From Gerris lacustris (taxonomy: Eukaryota > Arthropoda > Insecta > Hemiptera > Gerridae), in NCBI GenBank assembly GCA_951217055.1, contig OX578283.1, positions 31,716,260 to 31,780,259 of the forward strand: 64,000 nucleotides of DNA. Direction: 5' to 3'. Of this stretch, positions 49,367-60,294 are shown piece by piece (position 1 is the stretch's first letter; each line of letters opens with the position of its first letter). The notes beneath the pieces were generated by a model. It worked only from the letters and a program-made list of their open reading frames with translations. It ran no database searches and was not told the DNA's origin. The position numbers and the translations under genes are program-made.

Positions 49367-49643
49367 GAATGATTTTTCACTACCGTAATCGATAACTAGT
49401 CCCGAATCCAAGCTTTCAATATTCATATACATTTAGACAGTCAATATTTATGACATTAGAACTAAACCAAGAATTAACGCTTATAATTATAAAGTACTCA
49501 ATTAGTACCTGTACCTTGTACAATCAATTCGAAATTCAATTTTTAAGTTTTTGGTAGTTTTCATACTACGGAAAGTTAAATTTTTAATTTAAATCAAATT
49601 ATAATTATTATTAACTACGGGAAACAGACAGTGAAAAATACAC

Positions 49644-49715
49644 TCCTGTGCCGGGATTTGAACCACGGGCCTCTATATTTCCAGTATAGCGCTCTTCCAT
49701 CTAAGCTACGCAGGA
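49644..49715 (-). tRNA. tRNA-like sequence, copy 2
   Basis: Identical to copy 1 as far as I can read, exactly 349 bp further right. The same doubts apply. A third, inverted 3' half (B box only) lies at 49851-49884. Confidence 0.45.
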
Positions 49716-50331
49716 GAATGATTTTTCACTACCGTAATCGATAACTAGTCCCGAATCCAAGCTTTCAATATTCATATACATTTAGACAGTCAATATTTAT
49801 GACATTAGAACTAAACCAAGAATTAACGCTTATAATTATAAAATAAGAAATATAGAGGCCCGTGGTTCAAATCCCGGCACAGGAGTGTATTTTTCACTGT
49901 CTGTTTCCCGTAGTTAATAATAATTATAATTTGATTTAAATTAAAAATTTAACTTTCCGTAGTATGAAACCTACCAAAAACTTAAAAATTGAATTTCAAA
50001 TGTTTTAATACATACCCGTTTCGACTATTCTACAAAATTAGTTGGAGATCGGTAAGACTAATAAGGACTGGCATTGCAGCTACTGCCCTTATCAGCGAGG
50101 ATCCTTCTCCCCCCTCATTAATATATCCCCCCCCCCACTCTATGTATTCTTCTTAATATTTCTAAATTCTTCAGTAAATCCAGTTTGTGACCTTTCTGTG
50201 CGAAGTGGATGAAACCTATCTTGTGTTGAGCTTCTATGTGACTATATTCAAGGGCGGATCCGCCAACTTTGAAGGGGGGGGGGCTGGAGTCTCTTTTAGG
50301 GGGTCCCCCCCCCCACACCGGGGAAAATTTT

Positions 50332-50712
50332 TGTAATTTACATTACGTGAAAACGTCTTTTTAGCCTATTCCAAGAGAATCTAAAATGTTATTTTATACA
50401 AATAAATTTGTTTTTTATGAACGGGACATTTTATTTACGGGGTATTTTATTAAACAGAATTATATTTGAACAATATATTAAAAGTTGTACATTATATAAA
50501 AGATTAATGTTTTATTTTAGTTGCCAGTAGAACAAATTGGTACATTTTAAAAATATTTTAGTTACGTGAATTAACAAAAGAATTAAGTACGCCAAATGTT
50601 TTGAGTTCAACCTAAATTAGCTGATAGTATTAGGTTAAAAATAAAAATTGTAGGGTATCTATCAGTCTAGTCAATAAGTATAAAAATATAGTCTTTCTTG
50701 TGAAAGGTCGGC
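50332..50712 (+). repeat. dispersed repeat, copy 2 (paired with 30335-30745)
   Basis: Collinear with 30335-30745 over about 380 bp, with many substitutions and a few indels. Confidence 0.7.
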
Positions 50713-50793
50713 ATCTATAATTTTTGGATATGTTGTTAGGACCACTGCCACAAGTAAAATTCCAAGTTTGCAGAATAGAAAACATAGTTCAAG

Positions 50794-52385
50794 CAGAGAC
50801 GGAACTAGGCCTGCTGAGGCCCGTGTGCAAGATTTTGTTTGAGGCCCCCCCCCCCCCCCCTCCAAGATGACCAAATATTTTTGTCGCCTCATTTTTTGGG
50901 ATGCACATAAGATTTGTAATAAATTGCAACAAAAAACATTACTTTATGATAAGAAACAAAATAAATTAAATTCGTATTTAAATGGACTACATTTTAGAAT
51001 ATTTTAGTCAAAACCGTTTTCGAGAAATACTTTTTTCATAGTTTCTAAGGAGTAGCGCTCCCAAATTTGAAGGTAAAATTAATTTCTCCACGGGGTATGA
51101 TTTTTCTGAACATGTAAGCTGAATTTCGTCTAAATCGACCACAGATATTTTTTAAAAACTACTATTTTGGACTCAGGGGACCTCAAACAATACAATTGTC
51201 GTGCAATATCTCACCATTACAATATTTTCTCTTTATATGGAAAGTAAAAAGAGTAAAAAAGTTGCCTATAATGGTACTTTTTTACTTTAGCATCCCCTAT
51301 ATCCCTTTGTGTTAATAGTTATGTATTTTGCCAAAGGAACATCATACAGAGTAGCATATTATATTATTAGTCTAAATTACTGTTAAGACGAAGGGATATT
51401 TATTCTAATGTATTTTGGGACAAAGGAATATCACACTTGTGTTTATAATTGTTATCATATCCCTTGGTCCAATCAACTATTGAGATATAGGAATATTAAC
51501 TATAGAACTGCCCCAGGAGTCTCAATGTCTTAGGGAGACAAACACACAAACCTTTTTGACTTTTGTAGGGCACACTATTGTTATTTATTTATTTTTTTTT
51601 TTTTATTAGATCCATTATTTTAGCTGTTAGTTGAGTTGAATAATCATATTTTGAAACTTTAATTCTTGGAGAAAAAATGCCAAGAGTAAAAAGTTCTTAT
51701 TTTAAGCCATAGAATCTAACTTTAGCTTTAAAAAAACGTCATGTATTAACTTTTTCATATTTTAAGTACTGATGCAGAGCATTTTAGAGCTCAAAGTGCT
51801 TAGCATTTTTTCTGTAAGCGCATTTTAAGTTAACATAGAACCCGAACCCAGCAAACCGCGTCTTTCTTCCTGCAGTAGATTCCGAAGATATTGAGTGGAT
51901 CGTGTTAGGTGGCCCCTGTGTAGGCATATTTTACAAGTTAAAAATCTATAATTAATTTAAAAACTTACTAAATATGAAACATATACAGGATAATACAAAA
52001 CATTAACAGTCTAAAATACCCAAATGTATAAAAACCACATCATGTTGTAAGTCAATTTTTTTATATTAATAATATTGTCTTAATAAGCATTTATCATCAA
52101 TGGTCTCAAAAATTGTAATAATAATAATTATTATAATGTGGAAAAGAATATAGATATCTACCACACAAAAATAATATTAATAATAACAATGGTAATAAAT
52201 AAAATATAAACTAACTTCACCTTTTTAGTACCTATTTTTAGTAAAATTATTCTTTATTTTTTATTCATTTATTTTATATTATTATTTTATTTTTTTTTTA
52301 TAACTGGCCGAGCGGAAGTGAGGCCCCCCTTACCCCGAGGCCCGTGTGCGGCTGACCCCATGCACACGGCTAGTTCCGGCACTGC
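50794..52385. mobile_element. hAT-like non-autonomous element, 1.6 kb, with 8-bp target duplication
   Basis: Left end CAGAGACGGAACTAG and right end (complement) GCAGTGCCGGAACTAG are flanked by AGTTCAAG on both sides (50786-50793, 52386-52393). GCCCGTGTGC near both ends extends the inverted similarity. The interior is AT-rich and holds a copy of dispersed family 2 (50960-51260) and an ATATCCCTTTGT-type repeat (51280-51490). No transposase domain seen. Confidence 0.88.
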
Positions 52386-52393
52386 AGTTCAAG

Positions 52394-54879
52394 CAAAGTT
52401 ACCTATACCGAGAAAACGTAGACAGTTTCGTTCTTTTTTTGATTTTGCTCAATATCTCTGTTGTAACTGAATGAGTTTGAATTTAGATTCATAGGAAAAT
52501 CAATTCATTTGAAAGTGAAACTACACTTTATTTCCTCCCATGAAATTCATCCCCTATCCCTAAATATGGTACAGCAAAATATTGCATAGTGTATGAATTT
52601 GACAATATTAATCAGTTCAATCCCTGAATTTGATAGACGTGGAGAGACTTAATAATTCAGAATGCTTTGCTAAAAATATGCTAGGTTGGAGGAGGTTTTT
52701 GATAAAAATAAAACCTTTTAAACGAGAAGACCTAATTTACAACTTACGGCAGTATTACATTTTTAAGAAATTTGAATCGTCTACAAACAACAAGATAAAC
52801 TAAATATATATTTCGCACACTTGGAAGAAAAACATAACTTTTCAGGAGAGCACTTTAAAGTTTTTAAAAAGTTAACACGTGTCAAACTGTATTATTTATT
52901 TAAATAATCGTAAACTTTTTTATTTTATTTTAATAATTATAGTTTTAACTTTCATTACATATTAAGATTTCATAAAATTTTTAATTACCTCTATTAATTT
53001 TTAATTATTCATTTAAAAAATACCCAAAAAGGTCGTTATTCTTTTAAAAATACCCAAAAGTGTCGTTATTCTTTTAAAAATAGTTTTAAAAATAAAAATA
53101 TTTTAGACTAAGAACGACACATTACCTAATAGTACAAAATAATACTATTATTTTTACCACTAATTTTGATGATAGACTGACACTTTTATAAATATGTCAC
53201 TATCGTTATAAAAAAGTTTACATACCTTACTATAAAAAAAAATATTGTTTCAACAGCAAAAGTGTCACTCTTTCACTATCATCGCTCTACCTTTCTCATT
53301 GAAAACTTGACGACAACTAAGTTATGTCTCTGTTCCGCTAACTTAATCTTCATAACACTGATAACCATATTGACACTACTGCTATCTAGTGGAAAACTAT
53401 TAAAATAACGGCTTAGGACGTTATTCTACCAAAAAGAGGTCGCTTTTTTACACCCATTTTCAAAAAAATAAAAAAATCTAATTTTTTGAGTTGTGTCACT
53501 TAAGTGTGCGATTTGACTTCATTTTTGTTATGCTGTTATATCATTATCAATTAGATTGATTGACTCATCTCTTTCTTTACATACATATTACTTATCAAGA
53601 AGAAGTTAATGCATATTTTCGTATATATATGATATAAGTAATAATATTTGTGATATATTTATTATATAAGTAATAATATTATGTTGGCCCACCTTATGCC
53701 AGAACTATGAATGTACTGAGTTTTCTTATTCTGGGTTTATTAGTTAGCATCTCTTTTGTCAGCCAATAATAATATTAAACTAATAAGCCGAATATATTGT
53801 CGCAAAACGTCACAAAACATTAAATAATAATAGGCTATCTGAATTATGTGTCACCATTAAATTTGAAGAGCTATTTCTCAATTTGGAATTTGCACATTTA
53901 TGTTTTAGCATCATATTATGATGTAATGCATTATATTACATGATGCAATAATTCATGATGATTTTTGTGCATTATAAAACAGAATGTATTACTCTCAATG
54001 TTAAAACGTGTTAAAAACATAGGGTATGAAAGATGTTTACAAAACTATTATGAATTTATTCTTCTATTTTCATCAATATCAATTGCACTGTAATGGTTAA
54101 ATAACTGCATGCTGGTTTAACAGTTTAATTTTTTGCTATTTTTTAAACGATGCATGTCTATGATGTAGTTTAATTATATGCACTTGCCCAGTATGAAAGT
54201 AGTTTAAACGACGAAGTTTGCTCCGTGGTCATAATTATATTAAAAAAAAACAAAAAAAAAAAAAAAAAAAACATTTGAGTGGATCACTTTGTACTCAAAG
54301 AGTTTTTACTACGACTGCATCATTAGGACAGATGTTAGCATATAAATTGGTTGAAAGCACTTTATAGTCCAGTCAACCTGTCGCCAAAAAGGTGTGTTCA
54401 CTTCTAAAAGGGTTTTTTGATAAGTTGTAGGTGTAGCTACAGTAATAAGAAGCCTGAGTTTTCCCTCCTTACCATTACCTTCGATGGAAGGCCATTTTCT
54501 CCTTTTTAGGGTGTCATTGGTGAACCAAAAAAAGAAACCCTTATAGTTTCGTTCCTGCGTCTGTCTGTCACTCTGTACGGTTTCAATAACTTTTGAATCC
54601 AAAGAGATACAATCATGAAACTTAGTATGAAAGATCTTTTGGCGCACACTCAGGAAAAATATAGCGACTCAAAATTATCAGTTCAAATCCAAAATGGCGG
54701 ATAATTCATGTCACGCTTAAAAAAAATATTTTTTTAAAATTTTGATTGGGGTATCAAATGAAAGGTATTGAAGAGTAGATTACAAAAATATATAACATTT
54801 GTGGAAAGTGTTTAATTTTTCATGCCATTTTGTTAAAAAAGCGTCCAGAGTGAGGTCTCTACTTTAAAAAGCATCTGAG
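52394..54879. other. intergenic, no gene seen
   Basis: AT-rich, with a 33-bp unit repeated at 53020-53085 (AAAATACCCAAAAG, GTCGTTATTC), an A run near 54242-54271, and a TCTGTCTGTCACTC stretch (54550) that resembles the DRQT part of the 600-bp repeat. Confidence 0.5.
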
Positions 54880-55466
54880 TTACGGCTGTTTGATGTGGGG
54901 GGGTGGTTTTTGGAGAAAATACGTTAAAACCATCTTGAATTAGAGGTAGTCCGGCAAGATTGAAGGTTGTTTTAAGCTTAACCGGTTTTACTCATCTAAA
55001 GGTCATTAGAATTAGCTTTTGTACGCCTCTTCTTAAGAGCCCAAAATCTTAAACGAAGTTTGTAAACAGAAAACTTTCTTGATTTGCCTCTTCCGGATTT
55101 CTGAACAAATAAGTTACTTTTGCATTTCACCTCTCCTGTTAGAAAGACAGAAGATCCAGGTTTTCACCACAAATCTTTACAGCAACGCATACTCAGAGGA
55201 CTTACAAATGTCAGCGATGACAGTCAAGCCATTATATTCTTCCGCTTGCTGAACTAATACATTAGGTATTTCCAAATGTTTCTTAATCATGTCAATTAAA
55301 CGAATTTTGTTGCCTACAATTGTGAAAAAACATTTCATGGGTAACTTGGGTCATAAAATATTAAATCGCGAAAAAATTGTGCTTTAACTTTAATGAATAC
55401 TCTCACTGCTTTTCGTTCTTATTTGGGCAGCGCCCGCATCCCCCAACATCAAACAGCCGTAGCTGA
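54880..55466. mobile_element. transposon remnant with inverted ends
   Basis: TTACGGCTGTTTGATGTGGGGG at the left (54880) is inverted at the right as CCCCCAACATCAAACAGCCGTA (55441-55462). The interior encodes, on the minus strand, the fragment described at 55141-55320. Confidence 0.6.
55141..55320 (-). pseudogene. protein fragment, possibly transposon-borne, nuclease-like
   Basis: The minus strand reads NKIRLIDMIKKHLEIPNVLV, then QQAEEYNGLTVIADICKSSE, to a stop, then KICGENLDLLSF in the next frame. The pattern (helix, QA-x-x-D, I-x-x, then V-x-GE-D-x-DLL) recalls a domain seen in uncharacterised transposon-linked arthropod proteins. That is from memory, not a search. A TTTTTTCACAATTGTAG acceptor-like sequence precedes it. 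Confidence 0.35.
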
Positions 55467-56237
55467 AAAACTAAGGGGTTAGGGTGAAAAATGGACTTCG
55501 ACGCTCCGTCGAGGTCGAAAACTTTGGTTTTTCATTATTGTAGCTACAACTACAGCATATCAAAAAATCCTGCCAAGTACCTACTTGCTAGCAAGCACTT
55601 ACTTGTTTTGTTTTTCTTACTAAAAAGAGTAAAAAAGTGGCATTTTGGAGGAGCAAGCATTTTAGGTAACCATTTATTCGGGTCTTTTGGGGGTAAAGTG
55701 TCCGCCATTGGAAATGGGATATATCTTTAAAAGATACCGCACTCAAAAATTACAAAAATAAAAATATTTGCGATCAGTTCGCGATTACTCGCTGATCAAT
55801 AACATTTTGAGTTGTGAAGTTCGCAACATTTTTCCTGTTTTTGGGCAAAATTGTTTTATATGCCACATTTCAAATATCTAGCTACTATAGGTCGGTAGAT
55901 ATGATCCAAGATGCGTTGGACGAACGGACGAACTACCAAAAGCATAAAGTGTTTCTAGGAGGATCTCGTACCCTAAAAATTATATCTACCATTGCAAGGT
56001 AGGTTTGACCTTTTGCAAGGTGTCTATTTTGATTGGCTTATTAAGGCAACAGAATATTATTGTGTAGAACAGCGTTTCCCAACCCTATGGTCGCGATCCA
56101 AAATAGGGCCACGACGAAATAGTTTAGGGTAGAGAAATAACTTTGAAATTTTACAATCCTTAGACATAAATTCGACAATACTTTTCCCCTAAAAGTAAGG
56201 AAAAGTAAAAATAATTTAAAAAACAATATATAAATAA

Positions 56238-56407
56238 TAAGGTTTAAAGAATGGACTTTAGTTCTACAATAGGTTTTTTTAAAAAAGCAATATATTTCGG
56301 ATGTTACTCCCTCATCAGGCACAAAATATATTGCACAGAATCCGAAATATATTGCTTTTTTAAAAAAACCTATGGTAGAACTAAAGTCCATTCTTTAAAC
56401 CTTATTA
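56238..56407. repeat. foldback with hammerhead-core-like motif 8, nested in the hAT element
   Basis: AATAAGGTTTAAAGAATGGA and its complement are the outer ends of arms of about 75 nt. The unpaired centre, read on the minus strand (56322-56290), is GTGCCTGATGAGGGAGTAAC then ATCCGAAATATAT, with both hammerhead boxes intact. Stem II would be only GGA/TCC. Confidence 0.7.
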
Positions 56408-56567
56408 TGGAGTTCTACAAAAAGAACATTAGAACCTTAAGAAAACTATTATATATAAATAAGTTAAATGGATTTAAAATTGGTGTATAAATTTAATTTA
56501 ATAAAGTAAAAATATATCTTAATTGATAAAAGTTGTTAAACTTAAATACCTTCTTTAAATTTGTATA

Positions 56568-56722
56568 AGTAATTTGTTCTTGATGGATTTTTTAAGTGTA
56601 ATTAAAAGTAAGTACTTACACAAAGGGTCGAAACGTCTCACAAATAAAGTTATGGATATTTAATAAATTTTGATTACTTTTAATTACACCTAAAAAATCC
56701 ATCAAGAGCAAATTACTTATTG
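56568..56722. repeat. second foldback, with GGGTCGAAACGTC
   Basis: Arms about 56568-56610 and 56670-56722 (TTGATGGATTTTTTAAGTGT against ACACCTAAAAAATCCATCAA). The centre has AAAGGGTCGAAACGTC, only the 3' half of the hammerhead-like motif. Confidence 0.7.
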
Positions 56723-57549
56723 CAAAAATATATTGATAAATTCATTGGGAAAAGATATAAACGAATAATTGAAAGGTTGACAAAATAAAGCGACAAAACA
56801 GGGGTATTATTGCAACAAGGAGTAATAAATCTTCCTAGAAGCTTTAATCTCTTTTCTTTAAACTTCCGACTAAGGGTCATTAGCCTGTCAACTTAAGTTC
56901 AGGAATTAAGAGCTTTGTATTATCCAAAACTAATACAATTTAAAAAAGACAAAATAAAAAAAATAAACAAATCAAGCAATGCCATTAACCGTATCAAAAT
57001 GATCAGCGTGCTCAGCTTTTTTTTTTTAAAATAAATCAGCCATCAGTCAACTCCCTCTTAATCCAGTAACGGTTTTAGTAGAATTCAGGCTCTTGGGACC
57101 ATGTATATCTACGCAATATGAAGTACTCTATATTCAAGGTAGGGTCGCGAAAATTTTAAGGAGAAATTTAGGAAACGCTGGTGTAGATTATTCTGTATTT
57201 CCATATTCATTTAAGTACAAAGAGCACTTTTTGGGAATATATTTATTTACTTGTGCCCCCTCCCCCCCTTTTTATAGTTTGTTAAATTGTCTATATGGAC
57301 CCTTTGTGTTATGAAAGCACATACTTGGAAACTTAAAGCTTGATTTATTAATTTTTATATTTTATTAATAATTTTACATTATTCAATTATTTACATTTTA
57401 TAATTATATCGTGAAGTCACCCATCATCCAGAGGTATTTAATTTTTTAATACCTATTCAGCCACATGGTATGCGAAGTAAGTAGGTATAGTCGCTGAAGT
57501 ACGTGCGGTTACTACCATATACTAACTGGGTATTACTGCACTTAGCACA

Positions 57550-58815
57550 ATTAGCAATAAAGCAAGTTAGTTTGCTTTCTAAACATTTTTGATACTCAAT
57601 ACTTTCTTGACATTAGTTTAAGTATTAAATAAATTGTAATCACCCATTTCTTATTACGTAACTCTATAATATTGCGTGTTCGATGGTTGTTTTTCTTTAA
57701 GTAGTTTTAGGCACGGAAACTTATTGAGAAGATGTATCCATATTTATTGAATACTTTAGTGCATAGGTTTATCTTCATAGCCAAGTCGAACAATGAGATG
57801 AGGCCACGTAGTTTTACATAATAGGGTCTAGGTCTAGACTCTAGACAACAAGGACAGGTTCATTCACTATTGATTACTCAGAATCACAGCGGATCGTATG
57901 TTTTAGACCCAAGACGCATCTGTGTGAAAACAGCTAATATTTCCTACAGGCTTCTGGAAAGATAATCATAAAAAAGACCAGTCATGCACCATGACTTAAT
58001 AAGCGAATTTTCTAAGAAATCTGCGTATTAATGGCTTAAGACAATATAGGAGAATTTTGGTTTAGAATTTGGATGGGTAAAAAACAAAATTGGTACACAG
58101 GGGTACGGGGTACAAGAGTCAAAATAGTATTTACCCTTCAAGATGCATGTCGTTGGAAAGCTCTTTAGGAGTACAGTAATTGTTGTTATGTACACTTTTA
58201 TCATATTTTCAAATTAGAGGGGGGGGGGGATAAAATGGAAAAATCACTTTTTATGCTATTTTTGACCCTAAATTGTCAAAATTTTAACAATAAAAGTGAC
58301 CCCTAAATTAATTTAAAAAAATTTGGCCAACGAACTCATCCTTTCTTTTGATATTATTGATATTTTTAAATTTGTTTGGATTTTATAAGTGCATCCTAGC
58401 GTGAGATATCGTCTGGAGTGACACATATATACATATATGCATACATATATACACAAAAAAGTGTTAAATTTCATGAATCTATTAAGAATGGTCTAAAACG
58501 GATTTCCATGGAGAAAATTTTCAAAAATTCGCATAACAAAATTTTTGAAGCCAATAGCTTAATTTTCTTCAAAAATTCGCTAAAACGCAAAGCCGCTCCA
58601 CAAAATGAAAGTTTAATTTTCAGAACTAGCTTTTGGCCTCTCGGCCATGATCAGTGCCGGTAAAAGGTCAAGGGAAGACTTCATGTAGTTTTTTTGTTTT
58701 ACAGAATTAAATGGGTGATTAGAATTTATTTAATATTTAAAAGAATGCCAAGAAAGTATTGAGTATCAAAAATGTTTAAAAAGCAAACATACTTATTTTT
58801 TACTTTATTATCTCT
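57550..58815. mobile_element. 1.25-kb segment bounded by 79-bp inverted repeats
   Basis: 57571-57649 and 58709-58787 are inverted copies (TTTTTGATACTCAATACTTTC against GAAAGTATTGAGTATCAAAAA) with a few mismatches and weaker similarity beyond. The interior shows no transposase. A 10-nt G run lies near 58219. Confidence 0.6.
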
Positions 58816-59267
58816 AGCACACTTATTTTCCATCCCCTACATCTCGCAAACTGTTCATTCTAGAGAAAAAAATAATTCTTTTTGGTAGGAAATAAGTTAA
58901 ATTTTGCTCATTAACTCTTTTTCGCTAGAGTCCGCGGTTTTCGAGTTATTCAAGAGAAACTTTACCTTTGGACGACCCCTGCTCACCCGCGACCGATGAG
59001 AAATGTTAGTATGCTGTTCAAGGCACAAAATTTACGACTAGACGAATTATTTCCATAATTCTAATTGTCTGAAGACAATTAGACTAAGACTGAGACTTAG
59101 ACTAAGTCTGAAGAGAATTGTCTAACACTGAAGTCGAGATGAAAAAAGTTGTTGCACTTAATCACTCAGGAACTTAATATTTTTATGCGTTTAAATTATT
59201 ATCATGCAGTTAATTATTTTCATGCACAAAATGATTAATTTATAATTAATTTTTGTTCTTGCTACTT

Positions 59268-59400
59268 ATTTAAGTACTTCACTCAATGATGAGGCTATTA
59301 AAAGCCATCATGATTTGACTATTAAAGCCTGATAATATTTTGAAGTACTATGTTGTTAACACTTAACACTGAAGATGATATAAAATGTCGAAACGCGTTT
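59268..59400. repeat. small foldback and hammerhead-core-like motif 10
   Basis: TTTAAGTACTTCA (59268) faces TGAAGTACTA (59341). Just right, on the plus strand, CACTGAAGATG, hairpin GATAT-AAA-ATGTC, then GAAACGCG (59367-59397). Confidence 0.5.
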
Positions 59401-60059
59401 GTTTATTAAAATATAAATTCGTGGTGATAATAATATTGTGACAAGATTTTGTTGTCCAAAAAATCTTGGTCAAAACAACCAATCATATGTTGAAGTACTT
59501 TTCACAAGTATGGTTTTGTAGAGATGCAGCCTATATTTATTAATATGAATTAAAATATTAAGGAATAAAACATAGTAAAACACTGAAATTAACTAAAAAC
59601 TGTTGCTTACTAAACATAAATAAAAGTGTTTTCTCTTAAACACGATTTAATGAAATTATTACGTAAATTCTTATATAATTAAAAAAAAATTGTGTTAAAT
59701 AAAATATTAGCCAGTAAAATAGTACCATCGGTTGAATTTGATGAGAAGAAAAACTATAAATTGATCGATGTGCATCGTGATCGACGAAACCTCGGATAGT
59801 TTTGAAGATGAAATCCGGACAAAAACAAAAAGCGAGATATATAGTTTAGGGTTTGCTAGGTACTAAAGTTGAAAAGCAACTTTAAACTAGACTGAAGCTT
59901 CTCCCTAACATTAATAAGTGAGTGGAAACCCCCAAAGTAGCTGCTGAAATATTAAATTTTAATAAGCACCCTGGTTATTTCCCAACCAGGTGGAAAAATA
60001 ACTAATTTGTTTAGTTTTAGAGAAAATTATAAATTATTTATGTTTAACTATTAAGTGAA

Positions 60060-60294
60060 TTACCAGTCAGTCACGAGATATTGCCGTTCGATTTGCACTA
60101 GGGAGTTAGTCGACCTTAAAAATAATATTTAATTTATAAAGTGTAGATTTTAATTGAAGCGAGCGTAGAGGCCTTCTTGCTACGCTCGCTTTAATTAGAA
60201 TCTACACTTTAGAGATTGGGATTAAATTCTATTTTTAAGGTCGACTAAGTACCTGTTGCAAATCGAACGACAATAGCTCGAAACTGACTGGTAA
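60060..60294. repeat. foldback element of about 235 bp
   Basis: Ends TTACCAGTCAGT and (complement) TTTACCAGTCAGT. Arms continue through CGTTCGATTTGCA, TAGTCGACCTTAAAAATA and AAAGTGTAGATTTTAATT to a centre at AGCGAGCGTAGAGGCC...TACGCTCGCT. GAAGCGAGCGTA recurs at 63672, so other copies exist. Confidence 0.85.

Larger units (their letters stand above)
49136..50043. repeat. palindromic locus with a perfect internal tandem duplication and tRNA-like units
   Basis: Outer arms 49136-49332 and 49847-50043 (197 nt each) are inverted copies with one mismatch seen. Between and overlapping them are two copies, 49182-49493 and 49531-49842, that look identical over 312 bp, separated by a 37-bp spacer. Each copy holds one tRNA-like sequence. 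The near identity means the rearrangements are very recent, or the region is an assembly artefact. Confidence 0.9.
56070..57180. mobile_element. hAT-like element, 1.1 kb, with near-perfect 8-bp duplication
   Basis: Left end CAGCGTTTCCCAACC and right end (complement) CAGCGTTTCCTAAATTT. The flanks are GTGTAGAA (56062-56069) and GTGTAGAT (57181-57188), 7 of 8 matching. GGTCGCG occurs near both ends. The interior carries two foldbacks (56238-56407 and 56568-56722). No transposase seen. Confidence 0.82.
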
